Assembly (NCBI RefSeq): GCF_009671205.1
Contig: NZ_CP045309.1
Location: 5,722,001-5,786,000, forward strand
Source of the DNA: Micromonospora terminaliae
GTDB lineage: Bacteria; Actinomycetota; Actinomycetes; Mycobacteriales; Micromonosporaceae
Direction: 5' to 3'
Length of the DNA stretch: 64,000 nucleotides
The notes beneath the pieces are model-generated. The model made no database searches. It was not told the DNA's origin and saw only the letters and a list, made by a program, of their open reading frames with translations. Below, piece by piece: positions 53,293 through 61,094 of the stretch (position 1 is its first letter; each line of letters starts with the position of its first letter). The translations under genes and the position numbers were made by a program.

Positions 53293-53796
53293 TCAGTCCG
53301 GGGTGCGGGCGACCGTGGCCAGGTAGCGGCAGAGGAGTTCGTGCCAGCCGGCCGTGAGCGCCTTGCGGTAGCCCTCGGCGGCGTCGCCGTGCCGGTCGAA
53401 GTAGCGGTGCTCGACGTCGACCCGGGTCAGCTCCGGGCCCTCGGGCTCGAAGAGGACCTCGACCTCGCTGGCCCGCGCCGGGTCCGGCACCGGCACCCGG
53501 TCCGGCCCGAGCTGCCAGGTGAAGACCAGCCGCCGGGGCGGATCCCAGGTCAGCACCCGGCCCCAGTCGCCACGGAACCCGTACGGGCCGATCTCGTAGA
53601 GCATGCCGCCGGCCCGGGGCTCGATGCCCAGTTCGGCAAGCGCCTCCGGCCCCGACCAGGTGTATTCGCGAACCCACCAGTCGGTCAGCGACCCGGTGAA
53701 CACGGCGTACGCGCGTTCGGCCGAGGCGGGGGCGAAGAGGGTGCTGCGGAGGGAGAAGCGGTCGAATTCCTGCCGGACCTCATCCGGATCGGCCAT
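53293..53796 (-). CDS. SRPBCC/AHSA1-like domain protein
   Basis: 167 residues from the ATG at 53796 (GGGACAGGGG upstream); an ATG at 53808 is an alternative. FDRFSLRSTLFAPASAERAYAVFTGSLTDWWV and PRRLVFTWQLGPD are typical of START-like SRPBCC proteins, which hold a hydrophobic cavity for lipids or other ligands. The rest ends HELLCRYLATVAR, as in the AHSA1 group. Ligand unknown. Confidence 0.82.
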   Translation of the reverse strand: MADPDEVRQEFDRFSLRSTLFAPASAERAYAVFTGSLTDWWVREYTWSGPEALAELGIEPRAGGMLYEIGPYGFRGDWGRVLTWDPPRRLVFTWQLGPDRVPVPDPARASEVEVLFEPEGPELTRVDVEHRYFDRHGDAAEGYRKALTAGWHELLCRYLATVARTPD

Positions 53797-54004
53797 CCCC
53801 TGTCCCATAGGCCCGGACCATACCGGCTCATGCCCCGCTGTGCAGCTTTCATGTTGGCCCGCTTTCCGACAGCGGAGACCGCTCTCCGGCCGCCCGCCGC
53901 CGCGACGGTGCGGGACCTCCCGGCCCATCAGGGATGCCGGGCCGGAAAGCGGGTAACCGCGGCTGATTCGGCCCGGCCGGCGGGCCAGCGGGGAGCGGGA
54001 CAGC

Positions 54005-55222
54005 ATGAGCGAGAGCGGAGCGACCGGGCGGGAGCCGGACGCGACGAGCGGGCGGCCCGCCCGTCAGGGCGACGGGCAGTCGGAGCCGGACGTCCTGCTC
54101 GACATCCCCGAGGTGACGGTCGACCAGATCCGGCTCTCGGTCGAGGGGCTCGACGCCGACCTGTCGCTGCGCGCCCGGCTGGCCAACCTGCTCCAGCTCG
54201 ACGCCGGTGTGCGGGTGCACCTGGAGAACGTGGATCTGGACGTCACCGGGGTGAGCGCCGAGGCGCTGCTCAAGGTACGCCTGGACAAGCTGGTGCAGAT
54301 CCTGGACCGGGCGCTGACCACCATCGACCGGAACCCGCACCTGATCGAGGCGCTGGCCCGCTCGGCCCTGGGCGTCGACGACGTCAACCGCGTGGCCCAG
54401 CAGCTCGCCAGCGCGCCGGTCCGGGACGAGAGCGGGCAGCGGATCGGGACGGTCGGCGCGGTGGCCGACCGGGCACTCCGGGAGGGCGTCGGCGCGCCGC
54501 CGCCCCTGTCGACACCGACCGGAGCACGTGCGCCGGAGCCGCCGACGGGTGCCGGTGGTACGCCGCCGTCGAGCGGTCCGTCCGGTCGTGGACAGCAGCC
54601 GTCGAGCGGTGGGGGCGGCGGCGAGCCTCCCTGCGCGACCCGGGAGGGCGGCCCGTCCCGCGAGGGCTGGCAGCCTGGCGTGGGCGGTCAGCCTGGCGTG
54701 GGCGGTCAGCCTGCTGCGGGCGGGCAGCCCGGCGCGGGTGCGCGCGGGCCGTCGGCCGGCCCGGCGCCCACCGGAACCGGGAAGCCGCCTGCCTCTGGAG
54801 AAGAAGAGCCCGGGAAGCCTGCGGACCAGGGGAAGCCGGCCGAGCAGGGGAAGCCGGCCGAGCAGGGGAAGCCCGCCGAGCAGGGGAAGCCCGCCGAGCA
54901 GGGCAAGGCTGGCGAGCCGGGGAAGGCCGAGCCGGGCAAGGCTGGCGAGCAAGAAGAGGCCGGCGAACGAGGAAAGGCTGGCGAGGAGGGGAAGGCCGAG
55001 CCGGGCAAAACTGCTGAGCAAGGAAAGGCCGGCGAGCAAGGAAAGGCTGGCGAGCAGGGGAAGCCGGGCGCCGGCGGGAAGCCGGAGACCGACAAGGGAT
55101 CGGGTGGCCCGCCCGGGCCGGCCCAGCTCGCCGGCCAGGCCGGCGAGACCCTGTTGCAGGCCGGCCGCAGCGTCTGGGAGGCGATCCAGAGCGGCATGGG
55201 CCAGCACCGCCCGAAGCGGTAG
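54005..55222 (+). CDS. Hypothetical protein with conserved N-terminal domain and GKPAEQ-type repeats
   Basis: 405 residues. Residues about 30-150 are ordered (LLDIPEVTVDQIRLSVEGLDADLSLRARLANLLQLDAGVRVHL) and resemble a conserved actinobacterial hypothetical family. Then follows a Gly/Pro linker with QPGVGG repeats and, from about 54820 to 55090, hexapeptide repeats of GKPAEQ and GKAGEQ. The C-terminus (AGETLLQAGRSVWEAIQSGMGQHRPKR) is an amphipathic helix. No membrane segment. The repeat region gives long antisense frames that are artefacts. Confidence 0.75.
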   Translation: MSESGATGREPDATSGRPARQGDGQSEPDVLLDIPEVTVDQIRLSVEGLDADLSLRARLANLLQLDAGVRVHLENVDLDVTGVSAEALLKVRLDKLVQILDRALTTIDRNPHLIEALARSALGVDDVNRVAQQLASAPVRDESGQRIGTVGAVADRALREGVGAPPPLSTPTGARAPEPPTGAGGTPPSSGPSGRGQQPSSGGGGGEPPCATREGGPSREGWQPGVGGQPGVGGQPAAGGQPGAGARGPSAGPAPTGTGKPPASGEEEPGKPADQGKPAEQGKPAEQGKPAEQGKPAEQGKAGEPGKAEPGKAGEQEEAGERGKAGEEGKAEPGKTAEQGKAGEQGKAGEQGKPGAGGKPETDKGSGGPPGPAQLAGQAGETLLQAGRSVWEAIQSGMGQHRPKR

Positions 55223-55234
55223 TCCCGCCGAGGA

Positions 55235-56194
55235 TCAGCGGAGCGGGGCCGGCGACCGCCACCAGGCCGTACGCCGCAGCAGCAGCAACCCCGCGACCGG
55301 CGCGAGCGTCACAGCGAGTGCGACGCCGCTGGTCAGATCGCGCGGTGTCCAGAGCAGGTTGTCCCCGATCCCGTTGGCGTGCGCGATGAGCGAGCAGGCC
55401 ACCAGCAGCCCCGCAGCCGCGAGTACCGCCCCGGCCCGAGGCCGGCGCCGGCCGTGCGTCGCCCCGGCGTCGCGCCGGACGGTCGCGCCGGGCGCGGGCA
55501 GCGGCGATGCGGGCGGAACGTCCACCGGCCCGGCGGGGACGGCGGGCGGAGGAGCAACCGGTTGGGCGACATCGCCCGGTCGGACGTAAAGCACCTCGGG
55601 GGCATCGACCGGTCGGACGTTCAGGACCTCGGGGGCATCGACCGGTCGGACGTTCAGCATCTCGGCGGCAGCGGCGGGGCGGACGTCCACCGGCTCGACG
55701 CGGATCCGTCGGACGTCCGCCGTGGAACGGGACGCGACGGCCGGTGCGGCCGGGGCCGACCGCTGGCCGGTCAGCCGCAGCTGGAGTGCGGTCAGCCCGC
55801 GGACGGCCCAGACCACGGGCGGCACGACCAGCAGCAGGATCAGGGCGGTGTGGGTCGCCCACGCGCCGGCCAGGGTCGGTCCGCCCCAGGCGTCCGCGTA
55901 CCAGGCGGTGCCCGTCCGCTCAGCGAGCCCGAGCACGGGGCGGAACGGATACCCCACCACGTTGATCAGCACCAGGTAGGCGAGTACGGCGGTGAGCGCG
56001 GTGGAGGCGACCGCGACCGGCAACGCCAGCAGTGCGCCGCCCAGCGCCCGCAGCCGCCCCGGGCGGAGCAGCGCGCCACCCAGCGCACCTACCGCGCGAG
56101 GCACGGCAACCACCGACCAGGCGAGCCGCCGCCAACTCCCCAACCCGTAGGCGATCCGCCAGGGCGCGAAAACGTCGAGCCGATCTCGTGTCAT
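55235..56194 (-). CDS. Multi-pass membrane hypothetical protein with an internal 11-residue repeat
   Basis: 319 residues from an ATG with no clear ribosome binding site; the start is uncertain. Hydrophobic segments lie near 40-75, 100-130 and 265-305. The cytosolic or external loop between them contains NVRPVDAPEVL repeated in tandem, encoded by 33-bp DNA repeats around 55590-55660. No family recognised. Convergent with the GKPAEQ-repeat gene. Confidence 0.62.
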   Translation of the reverse strand: MTRDRLDVFAPWRIAYGLGSWRRLAWSVVAVPRAVGALGGALLRPGRLRALGGALLALPVAVASTALTAVLAYLVLINVVGYPFRPVLGLAERTGTAWYADAWGGPTLAGAWATHTALILLLVVPPVVWAVRGLTALQLRLTGQRSAPAAPAVASRSTADVRRIRVEPVDVRPAAAAEMLNVRPVDAPEVLNVRPVDAPEVLYVRPGDVAQPVAPPPAVPAGPVDVPPASPLPAPGATVRRDAGATHGRRRPRAGAVLAAAGLLVACSLIAHANGIGDNLLWTPRDLTSGVALAVTLAPVAGLLLLRRTAWWRSPAPLR

Positions 56195-56280
56195 GCGGCC
56201 AGTCTCGGCACCACGGGAGCGCCGGACCATCGGGACCAACCCCGGCCCAACCCCGAACCCGGACCCTGACGCCGGCCGTC

Positions 56281-56340
56281 GTTGACCAAGAAGTTTGCGT
56301 CAAGAAGCCGGGCCGCGCAGACGCAAACTTCTTGATCACC
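56281..56340. repeat. 60-bp palindromic element, copy 3
   Basis: Left arm from 56281 (GTTGACCAAGAAGTTTGCGT) and right arm from 56320 match copies 1 and 2, with decay at the outer ends (ACCAA for ATCAA). It lies just upstream of a small membrane protein gene, 47 kb from the other two copies. Confidence 0.88.
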
Positions 56341-56365
56341 TTGACGTCACTTGCATGATGGCCGC

Positions 56366-56692
56366 ATGAGCGCGGGCGACCGGGACCTGGTGTCGATCGC
56401 CCTGAGCCTCGTCACCGTGGTTCTCGGCCTTGTCGTGGTCATACTCGGCTTGCGTGTCGCGGTGACGCGACGGTTTCCGGCGGCCTGGGTACGGGGTGGG
56501 CGCTTGACGGCGAGCCAGCGATCCCAGCCCGTCCGCCGCGGTGGCTTTCTCGCCCTGCTCGGTGCGGGCCTGCTCATCCAGCAGGCACCGTTTCTCATCC
56601 CCGTGCCCCTCGCGGTCGGACGTGCCCTCTTCGCAGCGGCACTGCTCCTCGTCATGAGTGCGCTCGGATGGTCATTCTTGGTCCGGCGCTAA
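56366..56692 (+). CDS. Small three-helix membrane protein
   Basis: 108 residues from an ATG; the ribosome binding site is not obvious. Three hydrophobic segments (VSIALSLVTVVLGLVVVILGL, GGFLALLGAGLLIQQAPFLI, RALFAAALLLVMSALGWSFL) with a basic loop. No family recognised. It belongs to the short accessory stretch next to the tRNA cluster. Confidence 0.6.
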   Translation: MSAGDRDLVSIALSLVTVVLGLVVVILGLRVAVTRRFPAAWVRGGRLTASQRSQPVRRGGFLALLGAGLLIQQAPFLIPVPLAVGRALFAAALLLVMSALGWSFLVRR

Positions 56693-56957
56693 CCAACAAC
56701 CCGCTCCGCATCGCATGCCGAGGCAGCCGTGCGACATCTCCGTGCGCGGCCAGCTCGGACAGGGCTTTGGCGATCTCCCGGTCACGCCCGTCGACGGCGT
56801 GCAGGTAGCGACGAGCTGCCGCCATGGACGAGTGGCCCAACCGCTTCATCAGGTCGCCCAGGGTCGTGCCGGTCTGTGCGGCGAGGGTCTGCCCCGTGTG
56901 CCTCAGGTCGTGAGAGGTGAGGTCTCCCGGCCGGCATCGGCCGGGCCGGCCGGCCAC
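56652..56957 (-). pseudogene. Tyrosine recombinase (integrase) C-terminal remnant
   Basis: LTSHDLRHTGQTLAAQTGTTLGDLMKRLGHSSMAAARRYLHAVDGRDREIAKALSELA matches the end of phage or actinomycete-plasmid integrases: box with HDLRHT, then LGHSS and the nucleophile tyrosine in RRYLH. The match begins only at about residue 12, and nothing upstream continues the catalytic domain, so at least two thirds of the gene is missing. It lies 1.2 kb on the 3' side of tRNA-Phe, the usual place for an integrated element. Confidence 0.8.
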
Positions 56958-56969
56958 GCTGGCGGGGTT

Positions 56970-57152
56970 CTAGAGGCGTTTCCAGCCCCGTGGCTTCGCT
57001 AGCACGATGATCAGGGTGCCGAGCGGACCCCACAAGCTGGGCACGAAGTACGGCCGATGGTCCAAGCCCTTGCGGTCGACTATCCATTGGTTCAGGCGGA
57101 AGAAGGCGAAGATTGCCGCCAACCAGGCCAGCGGTTCGATCAGTCTGCCCAC
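56970..57152 (-). CDS. Small hydrophobic hypothetical protein
   Basis: 60 residues from a GTG preceded by GGAG. Two hydrophobic stretches (LAWLAAIFAFFRLNQWIV and GPLGTLIIVLA). Ends in a basic tail (KPRGWKRL). No family recognised. Confidence 0.45.
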   Translation of the reverse strand: MGRLIEPLAWLAAIFAFFRLNQWIVDRKGLDHRPYFVPSLWGPLGTLIIVLAKPRGWKRL

Positions 57153-57197
57153 CAGTCTCCATCCGAGTCGTCAGGCCGGGACCCTACGCCAAGGCCC

Positions 57198-57389
57198 CTA
57201 CTTTCGACTTCGCCCTCGACTGGCGCGGGCAATCAGGGCGGCGGTCACTACCAAGAGCCCCACGATTATCAGGACGGTCCCGGCGTCGTGAACCACAGGC
57301 CCGATCCCCGGCCGAGCGAACTGGAGTCCAACAATGAACGAAAGGAAGGCGAGGGCGATCAGCGCACCCCACGCTTGCCGACGCCGCAT
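57198..57389 (-). CDS. Small two-helix membrane protein
   Basis: 63 residues from an ATG with GGGAG seven bases upstream. Two membrane helices (AWGALIALAFLSFIVGLQF and AGTVLIIVGLLVVTAALIA) flanked by Arg/Lys on both ends, giving both termini inside. No family recognised. Confidence 0.55.
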   Translation of the reverse strand: MRRRQAWGALIALAFLSFIVGLQFARPGIGPVVHDAGTVLIIVGLLVVTAALIARASRGRSRK

Positions 57390-57440
57390 CAAGAAACTCC
57401 CATTCGTCCCACGTTCGGATACGGACTCGTAATGCGCCGG

Positions 57441-57741
57441 TCATACCACCTGTAGATCGAGCCCGCTCCCAGGCCGTAGGAACGTCGCCGTGAACGTCAT
57501 CGACCGTTCCGCTAGGGCCGCTTCCAGAGCGATCGTCTCCGTGCCGGCGAGGTGCACCTCAACCGGCGGGCTGCTCTGCCAGTCCAGATGAGCCCGCACC
57601 ACATGCCGGCCTGGCGCTACGTCGACGCTCTGGATGGCTCCACGCTTCAGGCGTGCCACTACCTGCCCGTCAATCTCGATCGCAACGCGGCGCAGAAGGC
57701 CACCAGTGTCCAAGGCGCGACGAACGGTGATCCTCGGCATG
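57441..57741 (-). CDS. Hypothetical protein with a PEGA-like beta domain
   Basis: About 100 residues from the ATG at 57741; an ATG at 57753 is also possible. RVAIEIDGQVVARLKRGAIQSVDVAPGRHVVRAHLDWQSSPPVEVHLAGTETI reads as a small beta sandwich similar to PEGA-type repeats. No signal peptide. Function unknown. Confidence 0.55.
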
Positions 57742-58087
57742 AGGGTTCCCATCCCTTCCCTGCGGCGCGGTAATACATCGGAATGCCTCAGCGCCGTGCA
57801 CGTCAAACCAACGGGCGGCAAGTACAGCCATCCGTACCGCCGAGCCGTTGACGGACAGGAGCTGCAAGCGACGACAGTCGACAGGCCGAGCAGGTCAGCG
57901 GCAGAGGCCGACGCCGGCCGACAGCAGTCTTGATCTTTGCTAGGCAGGGGTCGGCGACGTTCTCTCGGCCGACCGGATCACCGGGTGGGCCGTGCGATCT
58001 GCGTGCGATAAGAATCGGCCAGCAGCGGGATTCCGGGGTCAACGAGGGGTAGACCGGACAGCCGGGCTCCCGGGGCGTAAAGCAGAA
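57742..58087. other. Intergenic accessory region
   Basis: About 350 bases with no supportable gene. Codon use and composition are irregular and there is no ribosome binding site for the short frames present. I looked for a copy of the tRNA-Phe 3' end that would mark an attachment site and found none here. Confidence 0.5.
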
Positions 58088-58115
58088 CGCCGACCGGCGT
58101 TTCCGCTGGTCGGCG
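58088..58115 (-). terminator. Terminator downstream of the tRNA cluster
   Basis: 12-bp hairpin (one G-U pair) whose loop reads GAAA on the minus strand, 27 bases past the tRNA-Phe 3' end. Confidence 0.75.
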
Positions 58116-58141
58116 CTCCTGTAGCCCGGCGAAAGGCTATG

Positions 58142-58215
58142 TGGCCAGGGGCGGGGTCGAACCGCCGACCTTCCGATTTTCAGTCGGACGCTCGTACCAA
58201 CTGAGCTACCTGGCC
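58142..58215 (-). tRNA. tRNA-Phe (anticodon GAA)
   Basis: Cloverleaf with acceptor GGCCAGG/CCTGGCC, D-arm GCTC...GAGC, anticodon stem TCCGA/TCGGA around CTGAAAA, and T-arm GGCGG-TTCGACC-CCGCC. CCA is not encoded. Last in a Glu-Asp-Phe cluster. Confidence 0.97.
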
Positions 58216-58290
58216 GTGGTGCTCGGCTCATGCTACCGCACGGGCCGATACGCAGAACGCCGCGCGTGAAGGGCGCGGCGTCAGCGCTTG

Positions 58291-58364
58291 CGGTCCTGAC
58301 GGGACTTGAACCCGCGACCTCCGCCTTGACAGGGCGGCGAGCACTCCAACTGCTCCACAGGACC
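58291..58364 (-). tRNA. tRNA-Asp (anticodon GTC)
   Basis: Acceptor GGTCCTG/CAGGACC, anticodon loop CTGTCAA flanked by GCCGC/CCGCCTT-type stem bases, T-arm GCGGG-TTCAAGT-CCCGT. CCA is not encoded. Middle of the Glu-Asp-Phe cluster. Confidence 0.97.
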
Positions 58365-58397
58365 TGGCTGGTGTTGCATCCGGCCTGAGCCGGACCG

Positions 58398-58470
58398 TGC
58401 CCCCAACGGGATTCGAACCCGTGCTACCGCCTTGAAAGGGCGGCGTCCTGGGCCGCTAGACGATGAGGGC
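58398..58470 (-). tRNA. tRNA-Glu (anticodon TTC)
   Basis: Acceptor GCCCTCA/TGGGGGC with one G-T pair, anticodon loop CTTTCAA, T-arm ACGGG-TTCGAAT-CCCGT. CCA is not encoded. First gene of the cluster. Confidence 0.97.
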
Positions 58471-58625
58471 GGCCCCGCCATCATTGCACACTCGCAACTT
58501 CAAGCGGACTTGCTCCCATCCGGCCCCGCCGGAGGCATCAGAAGCATATGCCATGCCTCCTCGGTCGGCCAAACCGGTATGGCTACCGGCGGGCGGCCCG
58601 GTGAAACCGCAGGTCAGAGGCGGTT

Positions 58626-59417
58626 TCACCGGAGCCGGGAGATCCCGTACCGCCGCTTGAGGTCGGGAATCAGGCGCCGGCAGGCGGCCATCGTCTGGGC
58701 CCGGTCACCGCCCGCATCGTGCATGAGCACGATCGAGCCGTGGTGGGTGGCGGCGGTCACCCGCTGAATGATCGTCTTTGCCGGCGGGTGGTCCCAGTCC
58801 CGCGGGTCGACGCTCCAGTGCAGCGGGCGCAGCCCGAGCTGGCGGGCCACCGTCAGCTCCTCGGCCGTCCACCGGCCGCCGGGCTGGCGGAACCAGGTGA
58901 TCGGCGCGCGCGGGGCGGCCGCCCGGATGGCCTCGTTGGTGCGGACCAGGTCGGCCCGGATCTCGGCGAGCGGTCGCCGGCCGAGGTTGATGTCGTGCCG
59001 CCAGCTGTGGTTGCAGAGCTGGTGGCCCTCGCGGGCGATCCGCGCCACCAGTTGCGGGTAGCGCTTGGCCTGCTTGCCGACCAGGCAGAAGGTCGCCGTG
59101 ACGTGGGCGGCGCGGAGCTGGTCGAGGATCTGGGGCGTGTACCGGGGGTCCGGCCCGTCGTCGAAGGTGAGGGCGACGCCCCGGTCACCGCTGGACCGGT
59201 GCAGCCCGGCGGGCAGGGTCTTCGGCAGTGGGCGCAGCTTCGGCTTCGGCGGGGTGGTGTGGCTCGGGCTGGGCCGTGGTGCCGTTGGGGCCGGCGTCGG
59301 CGTGGGGCCGGCGGACGGCGGGGCGCCGGCCGGTGACGGCGTCTTGCCGGGCTCGCCGCAGCCGGCCACGAGGAGCACCAGGCCGAGGGCGAGCGCCAGC
59401 ACGGCGCGTGGACGCAT
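58626..59417 (-). CDS. Polysaccharide deacetylase (NodB domain) lipoprotein
   Basis: 263 residues. The lipobox is LVLLVAGC, followed by a Pro/Thr linker to about residue 65. NodB motifs: VALTFDDGPDP (catalytic base and metal Asp), HSWRHDINL (metal His pair), FRQPGGRW, and IVLMHDAGG (catalytic His). Likely deacetylates peptidoglycan or another wall polymer at the outer face of the membrane. A hairpin (GTGAAACCGC/GCGGTTTCAC, 58601-58629) overlaps its stop. Confidence 0.94.
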   Translation of the reverse strand: MRPRAVLALALGLVLLVAGCGEPGKTPSPAGAPPSAGPTPTPAPTAPRPSPSHTTPPKPKLRPLPKTLPAGLHRSSGDRGVALTFDDGPDPRYTPQILDQLRAAHVTATFCLVGKQAKRYPQLVARIAREGHQLCNHSWRHDINLGRRPLAEIRADLVRTNEAIRAAAPRAPITWFRQPGGRWTAEELTVARQLGLRPLHWSVDPRDWDHPPAKTIIQRVTAATHHGSIVLMHDAGGDRAQTMAACRRLIPDLKRRYGISRLR

Positions 59418-59492
59418 CGTCGCTCCCGAGAGGGGTCGGGTTGGGCGGACTTTCCGACCGTAGTGGACGCCGCGCCGAATCGGGAGGGCCCT

Positions 59493-60440
59493 TCAGCCCG
59501 CTGTCGACTGGTCCAGGGAGTCGCGTACGGCCACGGCCAGTGAAACCGCCTCGCCGAGGTGCACCGGGCGGACCACCCCGGCCGGGAGCGTGTCGGCTCG
59601 CCAGCCCGGCCCGGCCGCGAGCACCAGCAACGGGCGGCGCGGAGCGGCGAGCACCGCGGTGAGCTGCGCCGGATCGGCCGTGAGCCGGGTGTGCGACCAG
59701 AGCACCACGGCCGCCGGCCCGGTCCGGTCGACCGCCTCCAGCAGCGCGGCCACCGGCACCCGGGCACCCAGCATGCGGTAGCCCACCCCGGCCTCGGCCA
59801 GGGCGGCGGCCAGCGCCTCCAGCGGCAGCGTGTGTTGTTCCTCATCGGCGCAGGCGAGCAGCATCCGGGCCGGCCCCGCGGCCGGGTGCGCCCGGGCCAC
59901 GGCGGCGAACGCCTCGGAGACGCACCGGGACATGAGGTGCTCCACCTCGATGAACTCGCCGGTGGCGGCGTGCCGTTCGCCGATGCCGGCGAGCACGGGC
60001 CGGAGCAGCCCGTCCCAGGTCGGCACCACGCCGTCGGTGGTCAGGGCGTGCGCGACCGTCTCGCCGATCGCCACCGCGTCCAGCCGCATGGCGGCGCGGG
60101 CCACGCCACGCGCCACCGGCCCGGCCCGGCCGACCGGGATCGTCGTTCCGCCGCCGTCCCGGGCCGCCGAGACCCGGCGCCGCGGCCCGAGCCGCTCGGG
60201 CGGGAGGACGGCCGGCGCCTGCTGGGCCCAGCGGGCGGCCTCGGCGGGGGTGACGCCCTCGGCGGTGAGCCGTCGCATGATCTCCAGGCGCGCGAGGTCG
60301 GCCGGCGTGTAGCGCCGGTGGTGTCCCGGCACGTGCTCGCTCGGGCCGAGGCCGTAGCGCTGGTGCCAGGTGCGCAGCGTGGTGACGGCGACCCCCAGCC
60401 GCCGCGCGACGGCTCCCGCGCTCAGCGCCTCATCGGCCAC
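59493..60440 (-). CDS. MerR-family regulator with B12-binding-like domain (CarH/LitR type)
   Basis: 315 residues from a GTG at 60440 with CGGAGCGG seven bases upstream; an ATG at 60458 adds six residues. LSAGAVARRLGVAVTTLRTWHQRYGLGPSEHVPGHHRRYTPADLARLEIM is the MerR DNA-binding domain. ATGEFIEVEHLMSRCV keeps the EH of the CarH cobalamin-capping motif, and ADEEQHTLPLEAL stands where DxHxxG is expected, with a possible lower-ligand His but no following Gly. Gene position at the end of carotenoid genes supports light control of crt expression by adenosylcobalamin. It overlaps idi by 11 bases. Confidence 0.82.
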   Translation of the reverse strand: MADEALSAGAVARRLGVAVTTLRTWHQRYGLGPSEHVPGHHRRYTPADLARLEIMRRLTAEGVTPAEAARWAQQAPAVLPPERLGPRRRVSAARDGGGTTIPVGRAGPVARGVARAAMRLDAVAIGETVAHALTTDGVVPTWDGLLRPVLAGIGERHAATGEFIEVEHLMSRCVSEAFAAVARAHPAAGPARMLLACADEEQHTLPLEALAAALAEAGVGYRMLGARVPVAALLEAVDRTGPAAVVLWSHTRLTADPAQLTAVLAAPRRPLLVLAAGPGWRADTLPAGVVRPVHLGEAVSLAVAVRDSLDQSTAG

Positions 60441-61035
60441 CCGACCGCTCCGGTGCATCGTCGGCAGGCGTGCCCGCCCGCGCCACGTCGGTGGCGGGCC
60501 GGGCCGGCCGCAGCAGCCGGTTCACCACCCCGCCGAGCCAGGGCGCGTACGCGCGGGGGTCGGCATCCAGGTCGGTCTCCAGCTCGCGCGGGTCGACCCA
60601 GCGCAGCGTGGCCACCTCGTCCGGGTCGGGCCGGATGGGCAGGTCGGCCGGTACGTCGGCGCGCAGCACGTGGTCGTACTCGAATTCGACCCGACCGGTG
60701 GCCGGGTCCTCGGCGTAGTAGACGTACACCCCGATCTCGGTGAGGTCGACCGGGTCGACGCCGAGTTCCTCGGCGAGCCGGCGGTTGGCGGCCTCGATCA
60801 GCGACTCGCCGGGCAGGGGGTGGCCGCAGCAGGCGTTGGCCCAGCGCAGCGGGAACCGGGTCTTCGCGGCGGCGCGCTGCTGGAGCAGGATCCGCCCGTG
60901 CGGGTCGACCAGCAGCACCGAGAAGGCCCGGTGCAGCCGGCCGGGCGGCTGGTGGGCGGCGGCCACGGTGGTCTCGCCGAGCACGCGCCCGCCGTCGTCC
61001 ACCAGCTCGACGAGGTGCTTCTCCCGGGCCGTCAC
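60430..61035 (-). CDS. idi: Isopentenyl-diphosphate delta-isomerase, type 1
   Basis: 201 residues from a GTG at the end of an intercistronic repeat. Converts isopentenyl to dimethylallyl diphosphate, the primer for GGPP. LHRAFSVLLVDPHGRILLQQRA, RWANACCGHPLPGES (catalytic Cys) and FEYDHVL (catalytic Glu) are intact. In the crt operon, between crtI and the CarH-like gene. Confidence 0.96.
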   Translation of the reverse strand: MTAREKHLVELVDDGGRVLGETTVAAAHQPPGRLHRAFSVLLVDPHGRILLQQRAAAKTRFPLRWANACCGHPLPGESLIEAANRRLAEELGVDPVDLTEIGVYVYYAEDPATGRVEFEYDHVLRADVPADLPIRPDPDEVATLRWVDPRELETDLDADPRAYAPWLGGVVNRLLRPARPATDVARAGTPADDAPERSGGR

Positions 61036-61094
61036 CGTGCCAACCTTTCGTTCGCGACCGCGGGGCTCCGCTCCGCTGCACTCCTCGCGCTCAC
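61032..61094 (-). repeat. Intercistronic GTGA-to-GTGA repeat, copy 3
   Basis: On the minus strand, 63 bases from the crtI stop (GTGAGCGCGAGGAGTG) to the idi start (CGGTGA). It reads as a 20-codon frame (VSARSAAERS...). GAACGAAAGG gives the idi ribosome binding site eight bases before the GTG. Confidence 0.87.

Noticed and set aside
54820..55090. Possible collagen-like or surface repeat protein
   Set aside because: GKPAEQ units are not GxY triplets in register and there is no signal peptide or anchor.
54384..55862. Minus-strand frames opposite the GKPAEQ-repeat gene
   Set aside because: Repeat DNA opens all frames; the plus strand alone gives an ordered N-terminal domain and a proper start.
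57822..58140. Small frames in the gap before the tRNA cluster
   Set aside because: No ribosome binding sites, no similarity I can recognise, and a tRNA terminator lies within.
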